DNA from: Prorocentrum cordatum | Lineage: Eukaryota > Sar > Dinophyceae > Prorocentrales > Prorocentraceae | Length of the DNA stretch: 26,345 nt | Assembly (NCBI GenBank): GCA_963575745.1 | Contig: CAUYUJ010000706.1 | Coordinates: 20,001-46,345 of the forward strand | Reading direction: 5' to 3' | Shown here: positions 18,240-26,345 of the stretch, in pieces | How positions within the stretch are numbered: the stretch's first letter is position 1 | How the letters are laid out: each line of letters opens with the position of its first letter | Made by a program: the position numbers and the translations under genes | Notes under the pieces: model-generated | What the model was told of the DNA's origin: nothing | Database searches by the model: none | The model's input: only the letters and a program-made list of their open reading frames with translations

Positions 18240-20306
18240 CCTCACGTCCAGAACTCAGTGGAAGCGAGCGGGTGGAGCTCAACGGATTATTTGACAAACG
18301 CATCAACGACCGCGCTGGCGTCTGCGATGCGCCTCTCAGTGCCCGACAGCGTTTTGGATTGCTCGCCAGACTTGTATGCTTTGACGTGGTGGACTTGCTT
18401 GATGTTATCGTAGCCGCGCATGGGGCGGCCGAAGAATAGCACGCGTGAGTGCATCCACCGGGAGTGTGTATGTGCTTCCTTCGGGTAAGAGCGCAGCCTT
18501 GACCAATGCCATAAACGAAAGCTGCCGGCGGTACGTCGGCATTCTGTCCCACGAAGGCTAGGCTCAGGCATTCTGCCGGGGCCAAGGACTGAGGCATTGC
18601 CTGGAAGCACTGCGCCATGCATGACCGCCACTGGCAGGTCGACATCTGGTTCGCAAGCGCCACTGACCATCCAGCTCGCCAGAGCTCAGCAAAAGCAGGT
18701 TCGGCACATGACCCATCCACCGCGAAATATGCTTCCTCTCCGAAGACGCGATGCTCTGCCAGGTCTTCTGGTTCGGCATCAAACTCGGTGCCATGGATGT
18801 CTGCGGTGCGCGCCTGACCCCCTGGAGTCTCCTCTGGTAGCTCGTCGCAATGGACCCCTGAGTGGAACGGCGGTTATCAATATCCACCATCACAAGCTGA
18901 ATAAAAAGATGCTGGGGGATCCGCTTCCTGCCTGGCTGCGATGACGTCGGGCTTGGTCCGCAAATGCAGTCTGTGGCGGGCCGAGTCTGGAGCTCCACAT
19001 TGCTGTGAAGCATCAGTTTGATAACCTTTGAGCCTTGCTCAATTACGATTTCACTGCCCACTCACTGCCAACGTGTGCGCAATAAATTTCTGGCACGTGG
19101 TTTGCTCGTGGTTCTCGTTGCTGGCGACCCCTGATGATGTCGAGCGCGGCCCTGGGACCTGCCGGCATGCGCGCGCCTCCCGTTTGACTGCCGTATTCTG
19201 CCGAGTCCACCTCCAGCGTGCTCAACGTTGCCCACAGCGCGAGGTCCTCGGGGATACCTGGTGACAGTCGTTTGAGCGGAGCGTCATCTCCGATGCGGTC
19301 ACGCCGCAACGCACTGCTCACAACAGTCCAACCCACCCGCTGCGCATGCAGAGCGGCACGCACTGGAAGCCTCCTGCTAGACGCCCAATACCATTCGTCA
19401 GGGCTGCTGGAATCAACAGCCTTGCCCCGCCTAGACTCAAGGGCGCTCGGCGGCGCCGCGGCAGCGTTCGGCCGCGAAAACGCAGACTCAATCATTATGC
19501 GTCATTGCAAAGCTGGAGCGATGGCCCGGCGCAGCGCCAGGACGTCATCTAGCGCAAGTTTGGCAGGCATCGACGCTCCACAGTGGAAAAGTTAATCGCG
19601 TCGAAGGCAATCGTGTCTGAGCTGAAGAAATTCAGGATTGGAGATGCCAAGTGACCCCGCGCCGGATGCGCGCGCGCTGGCCCACCTCCCGCCCCGAATG
19701 CACCGCCGACCCTTTTTTCTTGCGTCAAAGGCATGGCTTTCTTGAAACGCTTGAGATTCCTCGTTCTCAGCCCGCTGAGCTTTCCTCTGCTTGATCCGTG
19801 GCCTGACCATGGGGCCAAACTCGATCTGTCACCCGCATGGTCGGTTCCAAAGTAGACGATTGGTGACTGGACGCCATCCTCGATCTAACTGGACCTCCTC
19901 GCCACCTCTATCGCCATCTCGCGGGCGTGCGCAGGGGTGTCAGTCATCTCACTGACTGTGGAAACCACATCTTTGGCTGTGGCAAGGCAGCTTGAAACTG
20001 TTTCGACCGCGATGTAAATCGCCATCCTCTTGCCACCACCCGCGATCCAATTGCTCGAACCGTCGATGTGGATGTCGAAAGAATTAAAGATGCGCAAAGT
20101 GCCTGCCGCAATGCCGGGCGGCGCGCGCTTGGATGGCTGAATCTGCAGAGCCGCATCCAGCTGGAATGCCGCTCACCGCATGACATGGGCGATGGCCGCG
20201 ATGTTGAAGCAACCTGGTGAGCCTCGGAGATCTCCATGACCGAAGCCGCGCGAGCGCCGAAAGTGCGGAACATGCGCCACAGATGAGACATTACGCTGTT
20301 CATAGT
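18240..20306 (-). pseudogene. LINE-type retrotransposon relic 2: post-RT region and degenerate RNase H
   Basis: Same family type as relic 1, more decayed. From right to left on the minus strand, a block near 20080-19890 (IHIDGSSNWIAGGGKRMAIY) may be an RNase H-like or linker part. Then comes AQRVGWTVV and IPEDLALWATLSTLEVDSAE (about 19345-19190). RNase H follows: YFAVDGSC (Asp 18715-18717), ELWRAGWSVAL, AMPQSLAPAE (Glu 18571-18573), FVYGIGQG where YSDCQG is expected (about 18510, catalytic Asp lost), and, in another frame, VHHVKAYKS (18376, His replaced by Tyr) and RIADASAV (18322). The sequence VELHP follows near 18275. Lost active-site residues plus frame changes mark it as dead. The upstream RT is absent; the DIRS element starts at 20307. 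Confidence 0.65.
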
Positions 20307-20456
20307 CCACCACAAATTACAGCTGCGCCAGAAGCCTCCCGCACCCGAGGGTGCCCGCACCCACTTGACAAGGGGTGCGGCACCCCCCGCGCCGTCCAGC
20401 CTGGCGGTGCCAGTCTGAGCCGACGCGCGGGGCGCCAGGGATGCAAGTACCCCCAG
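20307..20456 (-). repeat. B2: terminal 150-bp direct repeat of the DIRS element
   Basis: Identical to 20980-21129 except G at 20394 for T at 21067. Identity starts abruptly at CCACCACAAATTAC and ends at TACCCCCAG. It contains two hairpins: GCACCC-GA-GGGTGC at 20341-20354, and CCGCACCC with GGGTGCGG at 20355-20380. On the element's strand this is the extreme 3' end. Confidence 0.93.
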
Positions 20457-20979
20457 GAGCGGGAGGGCGGGGCGAAAGCGCGCGCGCCGTCCGCCACGGC
20501 GGGACGCAAGCGCACATGCCTGCGAGATGCAAGCACCAATGCCTGCACATCGCACGACCCCGAGGCGCGCCGCGAACCGCCCCGACGCGATCCCCGCGGC
20601 GCGCCTGCACGGGGCGTTCGACGCAAAGCGAGCAGAAGAGCAGACTAGCCACGCGCGCGACGACGCACCCCCCTCGCGCGCGGGCCCTTCGCGCGGGGCC
20701 GCGCGCCGCGAGGCACGTGCCGTCGCTCCCCCCCCCCCCCCCTCGCGCGCGCAGGCCCTTCGCGTGGGGCCGCGCGCCGCGAGGCACATGCTGACGCCCC
20801 CCCGCCTCGCGCGCGCGGGCCCTTCTCGCGGGGCCGCGCGCCGCGCGGCGCAGGAAAGCGGGGGGCGGCCCGCGCGCCCAGCTTGCCCGCCCGCGCGCGG
20901 GCCAGGCGCGGGCGCGAAATTTGTGCCCGCGCACAACGCAGCACAAGCGAGCGCGCGCGCTTTCGATGGCGTTGGGCGC
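20457..20979 (-). repeat. A2: segment between B1 and B2, expected to match the missing A1 end
   Basis: In split-direct-repeat elements the sequence between B1 and B2 copies the 5' terminal A1. Here A2 is 523 bp and extremely GC-rich. It includes three tandem units of about 65 bp (20668-20862), each holding CGCGCGCGGGCCCTTCNCGNGGGGCCGCGCGCCGC. Many frames stay open by composition alone. No coding function is claimed. Its identity as A2 is inferred from position. Confidence 0.7.
20668..20862. repeat. Three tandem units of about 65 bp within A2
   Basis: Each unit has a C run (6 to about 14 Cs), a CGCGCGC block, GGCCCTTC, GGGGCCGCGCGCCGCG, then a variable AGGCACNTG or GGCGCAGG tail. The C-run length varies between units. 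Expansion by slippage is likely. Confidence 0.75.
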
Positions 20980-21129
20980 CCACCACAAATTACAGCTGCG
21001 CCAGAAGCCTCCCGCACCCGAGGGTGCCCGCACCCACTTGACAAGGGGTGCGGCACCCCCCGCGCCTTCCAGCCTGGCGGTGCCAGTCTGAGCCGACGCG
21101 CGGGGCGCCAGGGATGCAAGTACCCCCAG
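20980..21129 (-). repeat. B1: internal 150-bp direct repeat of the DIRS element
   Basis: Second copy of the B repeat, 155 bp downstream of the recombinase stop codon (element strand). The two hairpins are conserved at 21014-21027 and 21028-21053. In the accepted model of related elements, B1 and A2 guide circle formation before recombinase-mediated insertion. Confidence 0.93.
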
Positions 21130-21283
21130 CCGATGCATGCTGGTGCACCGCGCAGCGGCGACGCGCGCGGCACGCGCACCCCTTGCGAAACGGGTGTTGC
21201 GTGCGGCGGCGCCGCGGTGTTGTGACGCGCAGCGGCGGAGGCGTGCGCGCGAGGGCGTCGCGCGACGCCTGGGTCGCCATTGC

Positions 21284-22702
21284 CTAGGCAAGTTCGTCCT
21301 CGGACTCAGCTAGATGCGCCTCGACCACGGCGCCGAGTTCGAGTTGCGTCAAATCGAGGTACGACAGGAACGCGGGCGAGGACCATTCGCCCGCTTGAAG
21401 GATCTCGCGCAAGGTGCCTCCCCTCTGCTGGAGGTCCAGTGCGTGCCCGCGCCGCAGGTCGTGCGTGCGATAGAGCGCCGCGTCTTTGACGCCGAGCTGA
21501 CCGAGGAGAAAGCGCAGCGTGCTCAGCGAGCTGGCCGCGCTAATGTCCGCGAACGGCCTGGTGCCCACAGGCAGGCCCGCGAACCATGCGCCGAGCGCGT
21601 GGACCGGGCACGTCTTGGTGCAGCGCGCGCACCAGCACGCTCGCTGCAGCACGGACCCGAATTGCTTGTTCTTGCGGCGCGCCAATTTGAGCTGCAGGAG
21701 GCCGTCGCACAGAATGAGGGAAGCCCCTGCGCCCTGACGAAAGGCGACGCCGTCGAACGAAATGCCCAGGGCCTCCGAGGGAAGGCGCAAGAGAAACACG
21801 TACGTGACAAGAAAGAGCTGCGCGAAAACGGCGGACTCGTGCCGCTCTTTTGCCAGATTTAGCAGCGCGCAAACTGCGTCCTCCCTGATGAATAGGGGCG
21901 CCCTGGGCAGGAAAGCGCCGCGCTTGCGAATCGCGCATTTGGCGCGGCGAAGGGGCGTGTCACGAAAAACGTCTACAGGGAGATCGCAAACCTGACAAGC
22001 CAGCTTGACGTGAGAGACATAATTGGAAAAGGTCTGGTCGGAGCGAAACAGCAGCGACCACGCGAGCAACCCGTCGGCAGACGGCGGCAGCTCGCGCCCG
22101 TGCAGCGCAAGAGCCTCGCGCGCGAACGCGATCCATGCTGCCACGCCGCTCTTGAAAGAGGCGATGGAGCGCGGGCATGCGCCCAGGAGGGCCGCTGCGC
22201 GCGCCGAAGACAGCCACTCAGCGACGCTCACTGGGCCTTCCTCGCTGTCAAGCCGCCGGCGAAGATAACGGAGCTCCGCGCGCGGGCCCCCGCCGCACTG
22301 TGGCGCGCGGGCCCCCTGCGCCTCCGCAATCCTTGTCTCGAGGAGCGCGTCAACGGCAATGCCCCCGGCGGCCTGCGCCCGCGCCGGCACCGGCCTCTGG
22401 ACTTGCGCTGCCTCCTGCGCGCGCACGCGGGCGCGATGCAGCAGGGGCGCGGCGCGAAGTGCGCGAACCTGAAGGCTTGACGCGAGTGCGATAGCTTCCC
22501 GAATACAACGCTTTTGGCCGCCGTCGAGGTCCGCGCCCAGGAATTGGAAATCTTTGAATTTGGCCCCAGCGAGCGCGGACGGGCGCGACACGCTTTCGGC
22601 GGCGAGCGCCGCCGCGATCGCATCGAACCACGCCGCATCGTGCCTGCCTTGGCCCGCGGCTCTCTCCAGGAAGACACGCATGGAAGCGGCGTGCCCGGCC
22701 AT
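21284..22702 (-). CDS. Tyrosine recombinase of the DIRS element (472 aa, intact)
   Basis: Integrates the circular cDNA of the element by strand exchange. The catalytic set is visible: Arg 306 in LLRLPSEAL (box I), His 414 and Arg 417 in THDLRRGHA, Trp 440 in GEWSSP, and Tyr 448 in FLSYLDL as the nucleophile. Between box I and HxxR lies a Cys-rich stretch, CWCARCTKTCPVH, at 356-368, which could bind zinc. The N-terminal half (about 170-290) fits the SAM-like core-binding domain (LFRSDQTFSNYVSHVKLAC). The Met at 22702 is the first in frame after a TAG about 105 nt upstream. A 26-bp direct repeat (22629-22654 and 22713-22738) spans this start and encodes GQGRHDAA twice in frame. The ORF ends 155 bp before B1. 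No stops or frameshifts, so it could be active. Confidence 0.92.
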   Translation of the reverse strand: MAGHAASMRVFLERAAGQGRHDAAWFDAIAAALAAESVSRPSALAGAKFKDFQFLGADLDGGQKRCIREAIALASSLQVRALRAAPLLHRARVRAQEAAQVQRPVPARAQAAGGIAVDALLETRIAEAQGARAPQCGGGPRAELRYLRRRLDSEEGPVSVAEWLSSARAAALLGACPRSIASFKSGVAAWIAFAREALALHGRELPPSADGLLAWSLLFRSDQTFSNYVSHVKLACQVCDLPVDVFRDTPLRRAKCAIRKRGAFLPRAPLFIREDAVCALLNLAKERHESAVFAQLFLVTYVFLLRLPSEALGISFDGVAFRQGAGASLILCDGLLQLKLARRKNKQFGSVLQRACWCARCTKTCPVHALGAWFAGLPVGTRPFADISAASSLSTLRFLLGQLGVKDAALYRTHDLRRGHALDLQQRGGTLREILQAGEWSSPAFLSYLDLTQLELGAVVEAHLAESEDELA

Positions 22703-22885
22703 TGCCGTTCCACACGCCGCATCGTGCCTGCCTTGGCCGCGCCAAGCAATGCCTCTGCCGCCGAGCCCTGCTTGCCGAGCGCACGTGGAGCGGCTGCGCT
22801 ACGCGCGACCTTCGCGGACGCAACACGAAAACGAATAAAACAACTTTCATGCGCGCGCGCCGACGCAAGACGATTTAGCGCGCAA

Positions 22886-22899
22886 GCCGAACTGTCGGC
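22886..22899. promoter_or_regulatory. Spacer hairpin GCCGA-ACTG-TCGGC (RNase H to recombinase spacer)
   Basis: Part of a 24-bp sequence (22878-22901) repeated with one change at 25212-25235. It forms a five-base stem and four-base loop. It lies between the RNase H stop (22910) and the recombinase start (22702). The function is unknown. The regulatory type is a guess from placement. Confidence 0.4.
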
Positions 22900-22909
22900 C
22901 GACGGACGC

Positions 22910-25089
22910 TCACGCGCGGCGCAGCGACACCCGCGCGGCCGAAAGAGATGCCCAGGCATCGGGCTTCCAGAATGCCTCGCTAAGGCGCGGCAGCACGAAA
23001 GAAGCGCCGATCTCGCGAAGGAGCCAGTGCTGCTCCCGCGACGGCAAATCGGCAACGTTTAGCTTCGAGGGGACGCGGTCGACGCGGAGCGAGACGCGCA
23101 ATTGCGCCGCCTGCAGCCACAAAGAATTGATGAGACACGTATAGTCCCACTCTTTGGAAGCGCCTTTCCGCGTGGCAGCCTCGGCACCGACGTTGTCGGA
23201 CCAGAGGCGCACGCGCCTGCCCGCGAGCGCGTTGCTGAATGTGGAAAGGCCAAACGCGATCGCAAGAAGCTCGAGGGACATAATCTGCGCATCGCCCCTT
23301 TGCTTGAAATGGCGCAGAACGCAATCGGGGGGGCCCAATCGGAGTAGGAAGCCCGCCCGTCGAGGAAGAGCACAGCCGCGACGCGGGGCGGCGTGCTGCG
23401 CGCGTCGACAAAGAGCTGCGCTGCCTCGCGCTGATCTGGTGCCCAGACACGGGTCTCGCAGAGCTCCAACGCTAAGACTTCTGCCCACCATTCGAGTGCG
23501 ACGCGCAGCTGCTGCGGCACCACCACGCCGCACTGCTTCGAGTGGGCGAACAAGGGCCGGATGAGCGCGCGCCCGATGCGATGGAACATGCCCGAGCATG
23601 CCCACGTCAGGGCGCCCGCAAGCTTTGCCGCGTCCCCTGGCCGCAAAACGCCCGAGGAGAGCGCGTCGCCAATGCGACCGCGCCACTTCTTGACCTTGTC
23701 GGGCGACGGAGTGCACGAGAAACCGCCGTGGTCTGCGCGGACCTGAAGGCCCAGGACGACAAGCGGCATGCCCGCGGCGACCTTGTCCGCCGCGATTGCA
23801 GAGGGGCCGAGGATGCAGCGCACGAGCCGCACGATGCACTCGAGCGCATGCTCGGCGCATGCCGCGCGCTCGGCGCCAAAGAGGTCATCGACGAAACGCA
23901 GCATGGGAATGAACAGTAGGCGACGCACAAGGTGCGAAATGAGCGCGCCGACCCTTTCCCACGCATGCACGGACGCGACGGCGCCGAAGGGCATGGCTAG
24001 GTGCCCTGCCACATGGGCCACGCCCTGCGCGAGGAAAACGAAGAACAGGAACCGGCGATGCATCGGCATGGCGGGAAGCCTGCGGAAGGCCGAGTCAATG
24101 TCGGCTTTGTAGAACATGATGCGTTCGCGCGTGCCCTGCGCCACGCCCCTGGCGACGCGATACAGCGCTTCGGTGGACTCGGGGCGAAACTTTTCGCCTG
24201 CCGAGGTGCACCCGTTCACTTTCGCGCGAGTAAGATCGTCAACAGCCCGAACGCGTATGTCGCCATTGGGCCGCGTTTGCACAACCCCGAAGCGCGGCGA
24301 CAAGACGTTTGCACTGAGGTCGGCCTGCGCAGCCGTGACAGGCTGGGCCACGCGACCCATGCGCGCTTCTTTGAAAGACTGCTGCAGCAACGTCGCCGAA
24401 TGAGCGTCCTCTTTGAGGGGCGCCAGCAACGCGCGGTTGGCTTGAGCGGCGCCCCCTAGCACGGTTGAGACCGGCGGCGCGTCGGGACGCTGCAAGGGCA
24501 CGCCGCTTCCCGAGACTGGGAGCGGGCCCACCGCTGGCGCGCCGCGGCGAAAGAATTCTATGCACGCGGCGTCCTGGAAATCGGTGCGAGCGGCGAGCGC
24601 CTCTATCAAAGGGCCGTTGACGCCAGTCGCCACCTTGCGCACGCCTGCATCGGCCCCTACATGCCAGCGGGCTACTTCGCCCGACACGTGCAGCGCCCGC
24701 GCCTCAGCTTCAATGTCGCAGATGAAGCGCTCGCGTTCGGCATTAATCTGGTCCGATTGGCGCGCGTTCACCCATTCCACCGCGGCCCAGACGCCTGCGC
24801 TGACGTCAACGGCTGGCTCGAAATCGACTTGCTCACGGCACGCGTCGTCGACGAATTGTAGCTTCCCCACATCGTCGGCGTTCACCTGGCGAGGCGCGCG
24901 AGCAGCCCAGTCGTTCGCCGCCTGCAAGGCGGAGTTCGACATGCAACATTGCGGACCGCGCGATGCGCGCGGGGCCTGCGTCGAGGACGCGCCGCGAGAC
25001 CGTGAGCGCCGCCGGACTGGGGGAGCTGGCGGCGCAGGAACACGCCCCGACGGCGGCGCTGGTGGAGGCGGCGGCAGCCGCCCGCGCAT
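22910..25089 (-). CDS. Reverse transcriptase-RNase H of the DIRS element, with one frame change
   Basis: Copies the element RNA into DNA and removes the RNA strand. The frame opens upstream at 25287, but the likely start is MRGRLPPPPP at 25089, followed by a Pro-rich and Arg-rich tract. RT motifs, numbered from 25287: motif A FYKADIDSAF (Asp 396), motif B AMPFGAVASV (431-440) and motif C MLRFVDDLFG (Asp 467-468, near 23889). RNase H follows: LFVDARS (Asp 628), then, after a minus-one frame change at the G7 run 23327-23333, IMSLELLAIA, RLWSDNVGA and SKLNVADLPSR, ending at 22910. Without the frame change the protein would end at 23059 and lack most RNase H active-site residues. I see no methyltransferase or hydrolase domain of the kinds carried by some DIRS or Ngaro elements. 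Confidence 0.88.
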
Positions 25090-25219
25090 TGCAAACAAAC
25101 GCGACGAACAAAGTAGCCTCGATCGCGTCGGGTCGCAGCAAAAGCTGAACGGACCTGAACGCGAGCGCGCGGAACGACCCGCGTGTGCCGCGGCCGCTGC
25201 AATATGACATGGCGCGCGA

Positions 25220-25233
25220 GCCGAACTGTCGGC
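25220..25233. promoter_or_regulatory. Spacer hairpin GCCGA-ACTG-TCGGC (before RT start)
   Basis: Same hairpin and flanks as 22886-22899. It lies about 130 nt upstream of the proposed RT start at 25089. If translation began at 25287 instead, this copy would fall within the coding region, which is one reason to prefer 25089. Confidence 0.4.
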
Positions 25234-25324
25234 CGTTTCATTGCCCGCGCAATTTCGGCGCGGACCGGCCCAAGCATCGCGCCGCATTGCTTTGCGTAGG
25301 TTGCGAAGAGTGAGAAGGCATCGC

Positions 25325-25378
25325 GCCGACTACTGTTCGGCTAAATTCGCATGCACCGCGCGCCGACAAGTGTTCGGC
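25325..25378. promoter_or_regulatory. Two further GCCGA-N7-TCGGC hairpins in the gag-RT spacer
   Basis: GCCGACTACTGTTCGGC at 25325-25341 and GCCGACAAGTGTTCGGC at 25362-25378, 37 bp apart, have the same five-base arms with seven-base loops. They sit between the probable gag stop (25470) and the RT start. Together with the two 14-bp copies, this makes four hairpins confined to spacers of the element. Confidence 0.4.
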
Positions 25379-25469
25379 CCCCGCGCTGTCACTCTTGACA
25401 CCGCGCGAGCCCGCGCGCCACCGCGTGCTCCGCGCGCCCGCGGCCCCCTTGCGCCCTGGAGCTGCGGCG

Positions 25470-26345
25470 CTATGGGCGGGCCCTCTTGACGGCCCTCGGG
25501 GGCGTGCGCGGCTTGCGATTCACCTCCCCGCCGCGATCCGCTGCGCCCCAGCTGTGCCCGTGGTAATCGCCCGCCGAGCCCCAGCTGTTCCAGCGCTTTC
25601 CCGACCATTGCGCGCTCTTGCCACCGCTCGCGGAGCCGTGGCCCTTCCCCGCGGCGGCTTTGCCCGTCGCCACCTGCGAACGCGCCGCGCGAAAGAATAG
25701 GTGGGGAGTGGGGGCTGCTGCCCCGCGCGAGCCGACGCGACGAGGGGGCCTGGGCGCTCTTGGTGCCGCCCTTTGCCGACGACTCAGCCGGCGCCGCCTT
25801 GGCTGCGGCTTCGTCGGCATCGTAAGCCTCCTCTGCGCGATTGAGAATGGCGGTGTCCACGCGCTTCGCCGCGCGATCTGCCTGCGCGCAACCGGCGCGG
25901 CCAACGCGGCGCGGAAACACATTCGCAAGAAAACGCGTGCGGGCCACGAAGGTCGGGTCGCCAGAGCGCGAGCGTTCCGCCCAATCTTTGCGGGCCTGCT
26001 CGTCATAATAGACCGCGAGCTGCACCCGCCGCTTGTTGCGGGCCGCCCCGAGGCCCACCGCCATGCAGACGTCGCGATGGGCTGCGGCCGCGGCGTAGCT
26101 CAGCTGGCCGGTGGCGTGGGCACCGACCGCGTAGCGACTCCACGCGAGGTGCCATTGGCTGAGCGTCGGCATGACGCGCTTGGGCGTCGCCTTCGCCCCC
26201 ATGGCCTCGCGCGAGGAAATAGGCGCGGCGCGAGCGCACGCGACGGTGAGGCGCTGCGCCTGTGCTAAGTTTTTCAGGTCCTCCGAAAGCTTGGCTTCGT
26301 CTTCGTCGGCATCGCGAAGCGCCCCGGCGAGGTGCTGCGGCAGCC
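25470..26345 (-). CDS. Gag-like ORF of the DIRS element, partial and frame-changed
   Basis: Probable nucleic-acid-binding structural protein of the element. The frame is open from the right edge. The Met at 26202 need not be the start, because in-frame codons continue to 26345 (ALRDADEDEAKLSEDLKNLA). A conserved-looking core reads SQWHLAWSRYAVG, TGQLSYAAAAAHRDV and VQLAVYYDEQARKDW, then GDPTF. After about SSAKGGTKSAQ the same frame turns into Arg-rich text and stops at 25330. The adjacent frame gives GKAAAGKGHGSASGG, SGKRWNSWGSAGDYHGHSWG and RAVKRARP, stopping at 25470. A Gly-Lys-Trp-rich basic tail of this kind suits a Gag C-terminus better. A frame change is therefore likely between about 25,700 and 25,790, near runs of five Gs. 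The Gag assignment rests on position and composition. Confidence 0.65.

Larger units (their letters stand above)
20307..26345 (-). mobile_element. DIRS-order (tyrosine-recombinase) retrotransposon, 5' end beyond the window
   Basis: Read on the minus strand from the right edge: gag-like ORF, RT-RNase H ORF, tyrosine recombinase ORF, then repeats B1 (20980-21129), A2 (20457-20979) and B2 (20307-20456). Reverse transcriptase plus a tyrosine recombinase, with no DDE integrase, defines the DIRS order. The order ORFs-B1-A2-B2 is the split-direct-repeat form known from PAT- and Ngaro-type elements, whose 5' end is A1. A1 is not in the window. B1 and B2 differ at one base in 150, so the copy is young or recently homogenised. 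The recombinase ORF is intact, while RT-RNase H and gag each show a frame change. The neighbour at 20306 is a LINE relic on the same strand. Confidence 0.85.

Noticed and set aside
20317-21291. Large overlapping open frames in the A2/B region
   Set aside because: They translate the duplicated B repeats and the GC-extreme A2 segment in several frames at once. Arg-Ala-Gly composition is what GC-rich non-coding DNA gives.
22228-23055. Open frame overlapping the recombinase start
   Set aside because: It is a shadow frame of the recombinase and RNase H regions with no motif of its own. The repeated AKAGTMRR comes from the 26-bp duplication read out of frame.

Overview
This window looks like nuclear DNA of a dinoflagellate. 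That is an inference from several traits: GC-rich sequence full of microsatellites and satellites, an intron that is itself a short inverted-repeat element with a target duplication (an 'introner'), and relics of GC-rich LINE-type retrotransposons with an RNase H domain and C-terminal CxxC motifs. A DIRS-order (tyrosine-recombinase) retrotransposon is also present. I cannot fix the genus. I saw no rRNA, tRNA, CRISPR array, bacterial operon or spliced-leader gene.

Left part (1-3.5 kb): the 3' portion of a Pumilio/PUF RNA-binding protein gene on the minus strand. A main exon (about 905-1935) carries PUF repeats 1-6 and a second exon (about 447-617) carries repeat 7 and the start of repeat 8. 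The gene continues off the left edge. The intron between them is an introner-like element with 21-bp imperfect terminal inverted repeats and an 8-bp target duplication. Removing it restores the exact 36-residue PUF period. Around the gene lie other short inverted-repeat elements: a 122/123-bp element in two copies and a hairpin-bearing family in three copies.

Middle (3.5-20.3 kb): no intact gene. It holds a 430-bp compound CA/CATA microsatellite and a LINE relic (6.24-7.80 kb, minus strand) with a recognisable RNase H domain. It also holds a palindromic MITE-like element and a satellite array with a period of about 160 bp (9.06-11.05 kb). A diverged second locus of that satellite sits at 15.45-16.02 kb, and both arrays run into GAT microsatellites. 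A lower-GC stretch (12.43-14.88 kb) reads as a decayed, unrecognised coding region. Long GGA/TCC tracts follow, then a second LINE relic (18.24-20.31 kb).

Right part (20.3 kb to the edge): a large DIRS-order element on the minus strand, running right to left as gag-like ORF, RT-RNase H ORF, tyrosine recombinase ORF, then a 3' end with split direct repeats (B1-A2-B2). The 150-bp B1 and B2 copies differ at one base, so the element is young or recently rearranged. Its recombinase ORF is intact. The RT-RNase H ORF carries a one-base frame change at a G7/C7 run, and gag seems to change frame too. The element probably inserted into the second LINE relic. Its A1 end should lie beyond the right edge of the window.
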